DNA from: Turicibacter sp. | GTDB taxonomy: Bacteria; Bacillota; Bacilli; MOL361; Turicibacteraceae | NCBI GenBank assembly: GCA_030531025.1 | Contig: JAUMTV010000025.1 | Location: forward strand, 1 to 28,770 | Direction: 5' to 3' | DNA: 28,770 nt | Part shown: piece after piece, positions 15,245 to 23,142 of the stretch | Layout of the letters: every line of letters begins with the position of its first letter | How positions within the stretch are numbered: the first letter of the stretch is position 1 | Translations under genes and position numbers: made by a program | The notes under the pieces: model-generated | Databases searched by the model: none | Told to the model about the DNA's origin: nothing | What the model saw: only the letters and a program-made list of their open reading frames with translations

Positions 15245-15275
15245 ATTATACTACAAAATTTTGTATTTTTGTGAA
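15245..15275 (-). promoter_or_regulatory. Promoter of the structured RNA
   Basis: On the minus strand TTCACA (complement of 15270-15275) and a perfect TATAAT (complement of 15245-15250) are 19 bases apart. The predicted start near 15238 falls at the base of the RNA's closing helix, which supports the assignment. Confidence 0.6.
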
Positions 15276-15375
15276 AAAAAATGAAAAGTTTGTGATTTTT
15301 TATACTTTTGTAATTTTATGAAGTAAAGTTTTTGTAAGAAAGATAGTTTAAGTAATCAATTTACGGCGCATTTAT

Positions 15376-15402
15376 GAAAAGAGGGTGATGTAAATCACCC
15401 TA
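15376..15402 (-). terminator. Terminator of the siderophore importer operon
   Basis: Stem agggtga (15382-15388) with tcaccct (15395-15401), followed on the minus strand by cttttcat. The T-tract is short, so some read-through toward the RNA gene is possible. Confidence 0.65.
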
Positions 15403-15410
15403 CTTATTCA

Positions 15411-16385
15411 TTATTTTTGAATCGCTGCTGAAATTTCATCTACCATTTTTAATGTTGATGTAAATCCTCCAGTTGCTGTATACCATACAGCTGCATCTAA
15501 ATAAACAATATTTCCATTCTTAGCTGCATCTGTTGAGTTTACTAACTCATTATCCATTGTTGATTGCGCTGTTCCTTCTCCACCTACAACTGCACCACGA
15601 TCAACAACAAAGATATAATCTGGATTTAAATCTGCAATATATTCGAATGAAACTTTGCTACCATGAGTTGATGCTTCTAAGTTTGAATCAGCTTCAGCGA
15701 ACCCGAAATTATTGTGGATAATTCCAAAACGTGATTGTGCTCCATATGCACTAACCGCACCTTCATTTGTTAATGTAACTAAAGCATTTACTCCTAAATC
15801 TGTTACTTCTTTATTTAAAGCTTCTACTTTTTCAGTTACTTCTTTTAATCCAGTTTCTACTTCTGATTCTTTATTAAAGATTTCACCTAATACTGTCATG
15901 TTTTCTTTGAATGATTCTAAATAATTCTCATTATCAATTGCCATGTAAACAGTAGGAGCAATTTCATTTAACTCTTCATAATAATCTGATTGACGTCCTG
16001 AAATAATAATTAAATCTGGGTTCATTTCATAAACTGCTTCTAAATCTGGTTCTTTTAATGATCCTGCATTTCCATACTCATCTGATTCAAATTTTGATAA
16101 GTGAGCTGGTAATGATCCTGATCGTGGTAATCCAGTTACTTCAACACCTAAATAATCTAAAGCATCTACTACACCTAAGTCGAATACAACTACTTTTTCT
16201 GGGTTTACTTCAACTGGTGTTTCTCCATATTCATGTTTTACTGTTACAACTTTAGGCTCTTCTGAACTTTCGTTCCCTTGTTGTGCTGTTGCATCTTCAG
16301 CTGGTGTTTGTCCACAAGCTGATAGGGCTACTAATCCAGCTAATACCGCTGTGCTTGATAATAATTTTTTTAATCCTTTTTTCAT
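15411..16385 (-). CDS. yclQ: Siderophore-binding lipoprotein of an iron ABC importer (YclQ-like)
   Basis: Captures a ferric siderophore outside the cell and delivers it to the permease. The signal peptide ends in LSAC with the lipidated cysteine at residue 24. An acidic linker follows, then a type III (FecB/BtuF-like) binding fold: KVVVFDLGVVDALDYLGV, PDLEAVYEMNPDLIIISGR, LGEIFNKE, and LNPDYIFVVDRGAV in the second lobe. The sequence looks close to Bacillus YclQ, the petrobactin-binding protein, but the exact siderophore is an inference from family. It is the last of four genes, in the same order as yclN-O-P-Q, 36 bases after the ATPase gene, behind an aggagg site. Confidence 0.9.
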   Translation of the reverse strand: MKKGLKKLLSSTAVLAGLVALSACGQTPAEDATAQQGNESSEEPKVVTVKHEYGETPVEVNPEKVVVFDLGVVDALDYLGVEVTGLPRSGSLPAHLSKFESDEYGNAGSLKEPDLEAVYEMNPDLIIISGRQSDYYEELNEIAPTVYMAIDNENYLESFKENMTVLGEIFNKESEVETGLKEVTEKVEALNKEVTDLGVNALVTLTNEGAVSAYGAQSRFGIIHNNFGFAEADSNLEASTHGSKVSFEYIADLNPDYIFVVDRGAVVGGEGTAQSTMDNELVNSTDAAKNGNIVYLDAAVWYTATGGFTSTLKMVDEISAAIQK

Positions 16386-16421
16386 TTTTTTCTCCTCCTT
16401 TAGTTTATATTTTTCATAAGC

Positions 16422-17177
16422 TTAGTAATAGACACAGATTTTTTTGTTATTAATTTCTTGAACATTAAAATCCATATCATATAACTTACTTAATGTTGAT
16501 GCCTGCATAATTTCATCAACCGTTCCTGTTACTGAAATTTCACCATCTTGTAAAGCGATAATCTCATCTGAGTAACAAGAAGCAAAGTTAATGTCATGAA
16601 TAACAATCACAACCGTTTTACCTAATTCATCTGTAATTCGGCGTAACATTTTCATAATTTGGACACTATGTTTCATATCCAAATTGTTTAATGGTTCGTC
16701 TAAGAAGATATAATCAGTATCTTGTGCTAATACCATTCCGATAAAAGCACGTTGACGTTGTCCACCACTTAATTCATCTAAGAATTTATGTTGAATATCT
16801 TCTAATTGCATATAAGCTAGTGCCTCATCAATTTTAGCATGATCTTCTTGCGTTAGATTTCCTTGACTATGAGGGAATCGACCAAATGCAACTAAGTCAC
16901 GAATCGTTAAGCGTACACTTAAGTGATTACTTTGTTTTAAGATGGCCATAACTTTTGATAACTCTTTTGTATCCCATTGTGAGATTTCTTTTCCATCAAT
17001 GTAAACTTCTCCAGAGTCTTTCTTCAATAAGCGACTCATCATTCCAAGAACAGTACTTTTTCCTGCACCATTTGGTCCAATAAACGAGGTAATTTTCCCT
17101 CGTTTAATTTGGAAAGAGACATTATTCACGACGGCTTTTGAACCATATTTTTTTGAAATATTTTTAACCTCAATCAT
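16422..17177 (-). CDS. yclP: Iron-siderophore ABC transporter ATP-binding protein (YclP-like)
   Basis: Cytoplasmic ATPase that powers the siderophore permease. Walker A is GPNGAGKST at residues 34-42, the Q-loop glutamine is near 82, the signature LSGGQRQRA is at 136-144, Walker B is YIFLDEPL at 156-163, and the switch histidine is in VIVIHDINF. The length of 251 is typical. Its ATG overlaps the stop of the preceding permease gene by four bases (ATGA), so translation is coupled. The C-terminal tail (EINNKKICVYY) is short and does not suggest an extra domain. Confidence 0.95.
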   Translation of the reverse strand: MIEVKNISKKYGSKAVVNNVSFQIKRGKITSFIGPNGAGKSTVLGMMSRLLKKDSGEVYIDGKEISQWDTKELSKVMAILKQSNHLSVRLTIRDLVAFGRFPHSQGNLTQEDHAKIDEALAYMQLEDIQHKFLDELSGGQRQRAFIGMVLAQDTDYIFLDEPLNNLDMKHSVQIMKMLRRITDELGKTVVIVIHDINFASCYSDEIIALQDGEISVTGTVDEIMQASTLSKLYDMDFNVQEINNKKICVYY

Positions 17178-18124
17178 AAACGCTCCTCCTTCAATAAAAT
17201 ATAAATAAAGTATAATCCACCGACAAAATTAATAATAACTCCAATCGTTGTATTGAAAGCGAACACTCGCTCAACTAAAAATTGTCCGCCAATTAAGGCA
17301 AGTAAACTAATTAAAACAGCTGTTGGAATAATTAAACTATGACGATAGTTTTTAACCATTTGATATGCTAAGTTCGTCACTAAAATTCCTAAAAACGTAA
17401 TCGGTCCTACTAAAGCAGTAGACACTGATACTAAAATTGATACTGCAATTAACATTTTTCTTACTAATCGATTATAATCTAACCCTAAATTAATAGCTTG
17501 CTCTTTTCCTAACGCTAAAACGTCGAGCTTCTTAATATCTTTTAATACCCAAATTAATGTTACTCCCATTGTAATAATTGAGATTCCAAGTAAAGATGAC
17601 TTAACGTTATTAAAGCTTGCAAACATTTTATTTTGAACAATTAAGAACTCATTAGGATCCATGATCATTTGCATGAATGATGATAAACTACTAAACAATG
17701 TTCCAAAGATCATTCCAAGCATTAATAAGAAAAATAAATTTGTATTTTCTTGTCTAAACATCATTTTAAATAGTATCAATGAGAATCCAATCATTAATCC
17801 CCCAGCTAAAATAAAGTTTAGATTTGATCCGATTAAGGCAACATTCATTGAACCTAAAACAAAGACAATGAATGTTTGCATTAAGTTATATAATGAATCC
17901 AATCCTAAAACACTCGGTGTTAAAATTCGATTATTTGTTACTGTTTGGAAGATTACCGATGACACTGCAACGCCACTTCCTGTCATTATAATAGCAATTA
18001 ATTTTGGAATACGTTTGGATAAGGCATATTGATATGACGTTGGTTTTAATCCATAAGTAATAAATAAAACACTAAAGATAACAACTAATATGAGTAGGAC
18101 TGTAATTACTTTATGACGTCGCAT
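17174..18124 (-). CDS. yclO: Iron-siderophore permease, FecCD family (YclO-like)
   Basis: Second membrane subunit of the importer, with about nine hydrophobic spans over 316 residues. Family segments include the N-terminal RIPKLIAIIMTGSGVAVSSV, SVLGLDSLYNL, LGLDYNRLVRKMLIAVSILV, and VGPITFLGILVTNLAYQM, which holds the coupling region for the ATPase. The start overlaps the end of yclN by 14 bases and follows a gaggaattc site. It acts as a heterodimer with YclN. Confidence 0.93.
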   Translation of the reverse strand: MRRHKVITVLLILVVIFSVLFITYGLKPTSYQYALSKRIPKLIAIIMTGSGVAVSSVIFQTVTNNRILTPSVLGLDSLYNLMQTFIVFVLGSMNVALIGSNLNFILAGGLMIGFSLILFKMMFRQENTNLFFLLMLGMIFGTLFSSLSSFMQMIMDPNEFLIVQNKMFASFNNVKSSLLGISIITMGVTLIWVLKDIKKLDVLALGKEQAINLGLDYNRLVRKMLIAVSILVSVSTALVGPITFLGILVTNLAYQMVKNYRHSLIIPTAVLISLLALIGGQFLVERVFAFNTTIGVIINFVGGLYFIYILLKEERL

Positions 18125-19067
18125 TTGAATTCCTCCTCATAACCATAGATAAGAAAATAATACTTCCTATAACACCAACTGTTAATCCAATTGTTACCTC
18201 ATATGGATAAATTACAAGGCGACCAATAATATCACAAATCAACAAGAAGACGGCTCCAAGTAAAGCGGTGTGACCTAAACTATGTTTTAAGTTATCTCCT
18301 AAATACATCGATACAATATTAGGGACAATTAATCCAATAAAAGGAATCGATCCAATTGTAATAATAATTACAGATGTAATTAAAGCAACAATTGTAAGAC
18401 CTATGTTCACAATTAATTTATGATTCAATCCAAGGTTTGTAGAGAAATCTTCTCCCATTCCTGCAATCGTAAATTTATTTGCATACAAGAAGGCGACGAT
18501 AACAAGTGGAATACTTAAGTAAATTAACTCAAAGTTCCCTTTCATCACATTTGTAAAATCACCTTGTGCCCAAGATGAAATATTTTGGACAAGATCAAAC
18601 TGATAAGCAATGAAACTTGTGATCGAATTAACAACATTTCCAAGCATCATCCCGATTAAAGGAATGAATAAGGAATTTTGAAACTTAACTTGTTTCATGA
18701 TTCCCATAAATAAAAATGTTCCAAATAACGAGCAAGCAAAGGCAAAAATCATTTTATGCATCAAACTCGCCCCTGTGAAAAATACCATGGCAATTAACAT
18801 CCCAAGCTTTGCGAAATCCATCGTTGCTGCTGTCGTAGGCGATACAAATTTATTTCTTGTTAACTGTTGCATAATTAAACCACAGATACTCATTCCTACC
18901 CCAGTGACACAGACACTCAATAAACGAGGGATACGACTAATAAATAAAATATATAATTGGTGACTATCTCCATTTAAGATTGCAGATACTGTCATCTCAC
19001 TAGCTCCAATAAAAACAGAAGCGATAGATAATAGTATGAGCAATACTACTAGATATCTTTTTTTCAA
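18111..19067 (-). CDS. yclN: Iron-siderophore permease, FecCD family (YclN-like)
   Basis: First gene of the importer operon. The start codon is TTG (complement of 19065-19067), supported by an agagggg site; no ATG fits. The product has 318 residues and about nine membrane spans, with FecCD hallmarks such as SRIPRLLSVCVTGVGMSICG, NKFVSPTTAATMDFAKLG, and IPFIGLIVPNIVSMYLGDN near the C-terminal third. It pairs with YclO. A Fur-box-like palindrome lies about 70-85 bases upstream of the start, so iron repression is likely. Confidence 0.93.
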   Translation of the reverse strand: MKKRYLVVLLILLSIASVFIGASEMTVSAILNGDSHQLYILFISRIPRLLSVCVTGVGMSICGLIMQQLTRNKFVSPTTAATMDFAKLGMLIAMVFFTGASLMHKMIFAFACSLFGTFLFMGIMKQVKFQNSLFIPLIGMMLGNVVNSITSFIAYQFDLVQNISSWAQGDFTNVMKGNFELIYLSIPLVIVAFLYANKFTIAGMGEDFSTNLGLNHKLIVNIGLTIVALITSVIIITIGSIPFIGLIVPNIVSMYLGDNLKHSLGHTALLGAVFLLICDIIGRLVIYPYEVTIGLTVGVIGSIIFLSMVMRRNSNATS

Positions 19068-19136
19068 GAATACCCCTCTTTCTTTATGTTCATATTTACT
19101 TCTTTATATTAGATATGCTATAATAATCTCAATCGA

Positions 19137-19173
19137 TTGATAATCGTTATCAACTGATATTATTATATCAGTT
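19137..19173. promoter_or_regulatory. Fur-box-like operator with an adjacent second palindrome
   Basis: TTGATAATCGTTATCAA (19137-19153) is a perfect 7-3-7 inverted repeat and matches the 15-mer Fur consensus TGATAATnATTATCA at all but one position. Overlapping its edge, AACTGATAT-tatt-ATATCAGTT (19152-19173) is a second perfect 9-bp palindrome. The pair sits between yclN (minus) and the AraC-type gene (plus), so both could be controlled here. On the minus strand a TTGAGA...ATATAA pair lies just downstream, consistent with a repressed promoter. Confidence 0.7.
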
Positions 19174-19276
19174 AACATTAATAAAATCTTTGATTATATT
19201 TAGATTTTTTAAACTTTTTTTAGTTAGATGGATTTTTCTGTATAATATGACGCTTAAAATAGGAGAGATTATAACT

Positions 19277-19648
19277 ATGAGTCAAGAATATCTAAAGGAT
19301 CATAAGAAAATTGGACTTTATGGACTTCGAGTCTATAAATACGTTGAAGATAATTATGACCGCAATCTTAAACTTGAAGATGTTGCAAGTTACTTTCACT
19401 TAAATAAATGTTACTTTTGTTCAGTACTAAAAAAAGAGTTGGGGAAAACTTTTTCACAAATTGTAAATGAGGTTCGTATTGAAAAAAGTAAAGATTTATT
19501 AAGAGAAACAAACTTATCTACGCTATCTATCGCTTTATCTGTAGGATTTAATAATCAAAATTATTTTAATATGACCTTTAAGAAGTTAACTGGGATGACT
19601 CCTCTTCAATATCGTAAAGTTGCTTCACTAGAGGAAAAAGAGGCATAA
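19277..19648 (+). CDS. Short AraC-family transcriptional regulator, 123 aa
   Basis: The frame extends upstream, but the aggaga site at 19261 selects ATG 19277 (MSQEYLKDHK). The protein consists almost only of the AraC/XylS DNA-binding domain: the first helix-turn-helix (LKLEDVASYFHLNKCYFCSV, about residues 35-54) and the second (STLSIALSVGFNNQNYFNMT, about 82-101), ending with the classic MTPLQYRK. The sensing domain of full-length members is missing; the N-terminal 28 residues are too short for one. It is divergent from the iron importer and shares its operator region. It probably regulates iron uptake, but it has no obvious ligand site. Confidence 0.9.
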   Translation: MSQEYLKDHKKIGLYGLRVYKYVEDNYDRNLKLEDVASYFHLNKCYFCSVLKKELGKTFSQIVNEVRIEKSKDLLRETNLSTLSIALSVGFNNQNYFNMTFKKLTGMTPLQYRKVASLEEKEA

Positions 19649-19677
19649 GTAAAAAAAATTACTTATGCCTCTTTTTT
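19639..19677. terminator. Bidirectional terminator
   Basis: 13-bp stem (19639-19651 with 19660-19672) followed by T on the plus strand; it includes the AraC stop codon. It also faces the end of the hydrolase gene at 19682. Confidence 0.9.
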
Positions 19678-19681
19678 ATTA

Positions 19682-20965
19682 TTAATCCACTAAAATCTCT
19701 CGTAAAATACGTCCATCTGCTTCTGGCATTTCAAACCCTAAGATAGCTGCACATGTTGGAGCGATATCCACAACTTTAGCAACTGAGAGTTCTTTTCCTT
19801 CTAATACTCCTGGTCCACTTAAAATTAAACAAGGTTGCTCTCCCTTACTTGGGATATGACCATGTGTCCCACGGCTCACACGATAATCTTCATTCATAAT
19901 TGGATTTTGATAATCAGCCATAATATTAAATCCAAATGATGAGCCTTCTTTTGATTCTAAAACAAAGCTGAAGTCTCCATCTAAGCGATATGTTTTCTTC
20001 ACTTGCTCACGTGTAAAGATATGTTCAATATATAATAGCTCACGATTTGCATCTAATAATCGGTATACTTCATTAGCTAATGCCTCATCTGTTGGATCTT
20101 TTAAATAAACATGTGCTGATACTGCACTTGATTGAATATAAGCCTTCCAATCAGTCATTTTTCCTTCTTCATCCACTGTTAATAATCCATTCTCAATTAA
20201 TAACTTATTTGCGTTAACACTCATATCAATGTCAACTTGTCCATGATCTGAGCAGAATACAAATGTTGTTTGCTCATATAAGCCTTGAGCTTTTAATTCA
20301 TCTACAACAATAGCTAGCATATCATCTAAATATTTATAAGCATCAACTAACTTCTCTGATAATACTCCGTATGAATGACGGTAGTGATCAGGTAATGTCA
20401 TATGCATTAATGTTAAGTCTGGTTGATAACGATTAATAACATATTTTGAAGCTAAAGCAGAAAATTTATCTGTTGAATAGTAATTTGGTAATGTCCATGC
20501 TTCTGCACAGTAATCCCACATTTCTTGTGTTAACACATCATTTGAATTTTTACGAATTTCTGATTCTTGCTCTTCTTTTGGATAATGAATTCCAGCACGT
20601 TGAACTAAGTAGTCTACATTTGCTCCAACTAATGTTGGCCAACTATTAACAAAAGTTGTATAACCATTTTCTTTCGCTAATTCAGGTAAAATCTGCGCCT
20701 TATTTTGCAAGCGAAGTTCATACCAAGGTGCTTGACTCACTAATGGCGTGAATACCTCATTTGTAATTACCCCATGTTTTTCTGGATAAGTACCTGACAC
20801 AATAGAAGCATGAGCTGTATAAGTCATTGACGGATAAACAGTTTCAACAGACTTAACAATTGATGCTTTTTCTAAAATTGGACCAAATGTCGGTAAAGTT
20901 TTTAAAATTTCAATATCTTTCCCAATCATCGCATCTAAGGAGATTAACAATAACTTTTTCTTCAT
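19682..20965 (-). CDS. Alkaline phosphatase superfamily hydrolase (nucleotide pyrophosphatase/phosphodiesterase type)
   Basis: Dizinc phospho- or phosphodiester hydrolase. Metal and catalytic residues are visible: D11 in LISLDAM, the nucleophile T48 with H52 in YPSMTYTAHASIVSGTYPEKHG (split here as YPSMTYTAH and SGTYPEKHG), LPDHYRHSYG near residue 187, CSDHGQVDID near 237 and RGTHGHIP near 365. At 427 residues it has the normal catalytic core. It lacks a signal peptide, so unlike many relatives it is probably cytoplasmic. The start follows a gtgagtgg site. It is a single-gene unit. The substrate may be a nucleotide or a phosphonate ester; the sequence does not decide. Confidence 0.85.
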   Translation of the reverse strand: MKKKLLLISLDAMIGKDIEILKTLPTFGPILEKASIVKSVETVYPSMTYTAHASIVSGTYPEKHGVITNEVFTPLVSQAPWYELRLQNKAQILPELAKENGYTTFVNSWPTLVGANVDYLVQRAGIHYPKEEQESEIRKNSNDVLTQEMWDYCAEAWTLPNYYSTDKFSALASKYVINRYQPDLTLMHMTLPDHYRHSYGVLSEKLVDAYKYLDDMLAIVVDELKAQGLYEQTTFVFCSDHGQVDIDMSVNANKLLIENGLLTVDEEGKMTDWKAYIQSSAVSAHVYLKDPTDEALANEVYRLLDANRELLYIEHIFTREQVKKTYRLDGDFSFVLESKEGSSFGFNIMADYQNPIMNEDYRVSRGTHGHIPSKGEQPCLILSGPGVLEGKELSVAKVVDIAPTCAAILGFEMPEADGRILREILVD

Positions 20966-21125
20966 CTATTCCACTCACTTTCTTGATGTACTACTAATAA
21001 TTCACAAGTAACTACCTTCACTATAATGATGACATAAATCGAAGTAATTGTCCAACCTTAAGACGCACACAGACCGATATTTAAGCGTACGATATATTAG
21101 TCACAGAAGAAATGGAGCGATAGTT

Positions 21126-21302
21126 ATGAAAGTGCTTAATATTCTTCTTATTATCTGTGCTTTTCTACTCTTGTTCATAGGGATTGAAACACCTAATACA
21201 ACTGAATCAGAGGCTCCAGAGATAAAACATTCAATAAATTTAGAGGAATTCGATCCAAGGCCAAATATTGAAAAAGTTATAGAAGAGTTATATCCAATGT
21301 AA
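21126..21302 (+). CDS. Small single-span membrane protein, 58 aa
   Basis: The start is ATG 21126, after an atggag site; upstream codons in the frame lack one. Residues 3-20 form a hydrophobic span (VLNILLIICAFLLLFIGI). The rest is a short acidic and polar tail (TPNTTESEAPEIKHS, NLEEFDPRPNIEKVIEEL), probably outside the membrane. A strong terminator follows directly. No family is recognised. It converges on the gene at 21343-21645. Confidence 0.65.
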   Translation: MKVLNILLIICAFLLLFIGIETPNTTESEAPEIKHSINLEEFDPRPNIEKVIEELYPM

Positions 21303-21303
21303 A

Positions 21304-21340
21304 AAAAGTCCATTATTTCATTATGAAATAATGGACTTTT
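21304..21340. terminator. Bidirectional terminator, 17-bp stem
   Basis: A perfect 17-bp stem joins 21304-21320 to 21324-21340 with a three-base loop, and A and T tracts flank it. It separates two convergent small genes. Confidence 0.9.
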
Positions 21341-21342
21341 CA

Positions 21343-21645
21343 TTAATATCCAAAAAGAATTTTATAGATGACGTAAAACCATCCTAATAACCCATGGATA
21401 ATTGCCCAAAAAATTGAATGGTGAATATTAAATGAGACAACAACTGCAATCATCATTCCAAGATTATAGCTTTTACCTAATGTAGACATCGCACCTTTAC
21501 GAAGTTGGTGACGATAATCTTCACGCAATTCCGCTTTCAACTCTTCCTTTAATTGTTCACGCCAATAATCTTTTTGTGAAGATTCACTCCCATCACTGAT
21601 AACCTCTGCTTCTACAACTTCAACTTGATCTTCATATTGCCCCAT
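21343..21645 (-). CDS. Small membrane protein with acidic head, 100 aa
   Basis: The N-terminal half is hydrophilic: an acidic stretch (residues 3-20), then a charged, probably coiled-coil segment (YWREQLKEELKAELREDYR). Two hydrophobic segments follow at about residues 61-75 and 79-98. The start follows aaggatg. It lies 13 bases after hslO on the same strand and is very likely co-transcribed with it. Function unknown; the order hslO then a small membrane protein may give a hint in genome comparisons. Confidence 0.75.
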   Translation of the reverse strand: MGQYEDQVEVVEAEVISDGSESSQKDYWREQLKEELKAELREDYRHQLRKGAMSTLGKSYNLGMMIAVVVSFNIHHSIFWAIIHGLLGWFYVIYKILFGY

Positions 21646-21658
21646 AATACTTCATCCT

Positions 21659-22531
21659 TTATTGTCTATTTTTTAACTCTTCTAATTCCTCTGCTGTGAA
21701 GTGATAACGTTCCATGCAGAAATGACAAACCGCTTCAGCTCCATTATCTTCATCAATCATTGCTTGGATTTCATCTTTTCCTAAGCTAACAATTCCATTT
21801 TCAAACTTTTCTTTCGAGCATGTACATTCAAAGTAAACATCATGACGATCTAAAATACGAACTTCTTCTTTACCGAAAATCGTTTCTAAAATCGCTTCTG
21901 GCGTATATCCTTCATCAATCATTGTCGATACTGGTTTAATGTTTGCTAACGCAGTTTCTAATTTTGTTAATGTTTCTTCTGTTGCTCCTGGCATTACTTG
22001 AATAATAAATCCTCCAGCTGCACGAACAGAATTATCTGGATCAACTAAAACACCAACTCCAACTGCTGATGGAACTTGTTCAGATACCGCGAAGTAGTAA
22101 GTGAAATCATCTCCAATTTCACCTGTTTGTAATGGAACTTGTCCTGTAAAGTAATCTTTTAATCCTAAATCTTTTGTAACTGATAATTGCCCATCAGTTC
22201 CAACAGCCATACCTACATTTAATTTACCTGAATTATATTGGAAATGCACTTCAGGATTAGATACATAACCACGAACAACACCTTTTGAGTTCGCATCAAC
22301 AATAATAGATCCAATTGGACCATTTCCATTAATACGGATTGTAATTGTTTCTTCACCTTTTAATTGGCTTCCCATCATAGCAGCAACTGTCAATGTACGC
22401 CCTAAAGCAGCTGAAGCTGTTGGCCAACATCCATGACGACGACGCCCTTCCTCAACTAAATTTGTTGAAGTAATAGCAAATGCGCGAATTTGGTCATCAA
22501 AAGCTAATGCTTTTACTAAATAATCTTTCAT
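21659..22531 (-). CDS. hslO: Redox-regulated chaperone Hsp33
   Basis: A cytoplasmic holdase activated by oxidation of a zinc-bound cysteine cluster. The N-terminal domain starts DYLVKALAFDDQIRAFA. The family segments GRTLTVAAMMGSQLKGEE, GPIGSIIVDANSKG and RGYVSNPEV follow. The C-terminal redox switch has all four cysteines: C236-x-C238 and C269-x2-C272. Length 290 is typical. The start has an aaggagg site. In Bacillus hslO lies close to ftsH; here a 105-aa membrane protein gene on the other strand and a terminator intervene, so hslO must have its own promoter. A possible one is TTTTCA-N17-TAAAAT in 22590-22630 on the minus strand. Confidence 0.97.
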   Translation of the reverse strand: MKDYLVKALAFDDQIRAFAITSTNLVEEGRRRHGCWPTASAALGRTLTVAAMMGSQLKGEETITIRINGNGPIGSIIVDANSKGVVRGYVSNPEVHFQYNSGKLNVGMAVGTDGQLSVTKDLGLKDYFTGQVPLQTGEIGDDFTYYFAVSEQVPSAVGVGVLVDPDNSVRAAGGFIIQVMPGATEETLTKLETALANIKPVSTMIDEGYTPEAILETIFGKEEVRILDRHDVYFECTCSKEKFENGIVSLGKDEIQAMIDEDNGAEAVCHFCMERYHFTAEELEELKNRQ

Positions 22532-22780
22532 TTATAGCTCCTCCTTGTTGTCTAATTATTTCTTAGGAAATTAGAAACTGATATCTCTTTTATCAATTTT
22601 ACACGAATGATGACTATTTGAAAAGTTAGTTTCTCCATCTATATTCGATATAGTCATTCCAATGATTTAATATTTTGCCTTTATATGAAATGAGACAATT
22701 TCCACATATATTTTATATTAGTTTTAATACAATAATAATAAACATTCAATTTATATTTTTAACGATTAGGAGGAATTTAT

Positions 22781-23098
22781 TTGTATTATTTTAAAAATTT
22801 CTTTGGATTACCTCTTATTTTTTGTTTAATTTATCATTCAATAAACGTGAACAATTATGATTTTTATGTTTGGATACTTCTTTTAATTTGGTTCATTCAG
22901 CGGCATCAAATTAATCAACAACTTTTAATCCTTATTGGGGCTTCCGTTCTTTCATTTATCTATCTCATTCTTCTCGTTAGCTTCATCAGCCGTCAAATAC
23001 TCATTCAATTAATTATTCTCTTTGGAATTTTCCTGATGTTAACGATCGGATTATTTGATTATATGATTATTCGACATATTAAACATAAACTTAATTAA
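22781..23098 (+). CDS. Small polytopic membrane protein, 105 aa
   Basis: The start codon is TTG at 22781, supported by a strong aggagg site eight bases before it. About four hydrophobic segments are visible (residues 8-22, 27-40, 46-69 and 72-94), with a basic C-terminus (RHIKHKLN) that should stay inside. It is a single plus-strand gene placed between hslO and ftsH, both minus, and ends in a shared terminator. No family recognised. Its insertion interrupts a pair that is adjacent or nearly so in Bacillus. Confidence 0.7.
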   Translation: MYYFKNFFGLPLIFCLIYHSINVNNYDFYVWILLLIWFIQRHQINQQLLILIGASVLSFIYLILLVSFISRQILIQLIILFGIFLMLTIGLFDYMIIRHIKHKLN

Positions 23099-23128
23099 AA
23101 AACACTCTTCAATCGAAGAGTGTTTTTT
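23097..23128. terminator. Bidirectional terminator
   Basis: A 14-bp stem (23097-23110 with 23115-23128), loop aatc, with A/T tails. It ends the small membrane-protein gene and the ftsH transcript. Confidence 0.9.
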
Positions 23129-23142
23129 TATAATTTCTATTT

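Noticed and set aside
17661..18032. Plus-strand open frame of 123 codons
   Set aside because: It is antisense to the yclO permease gene; its composition is that of complemented membrane-protein codons.
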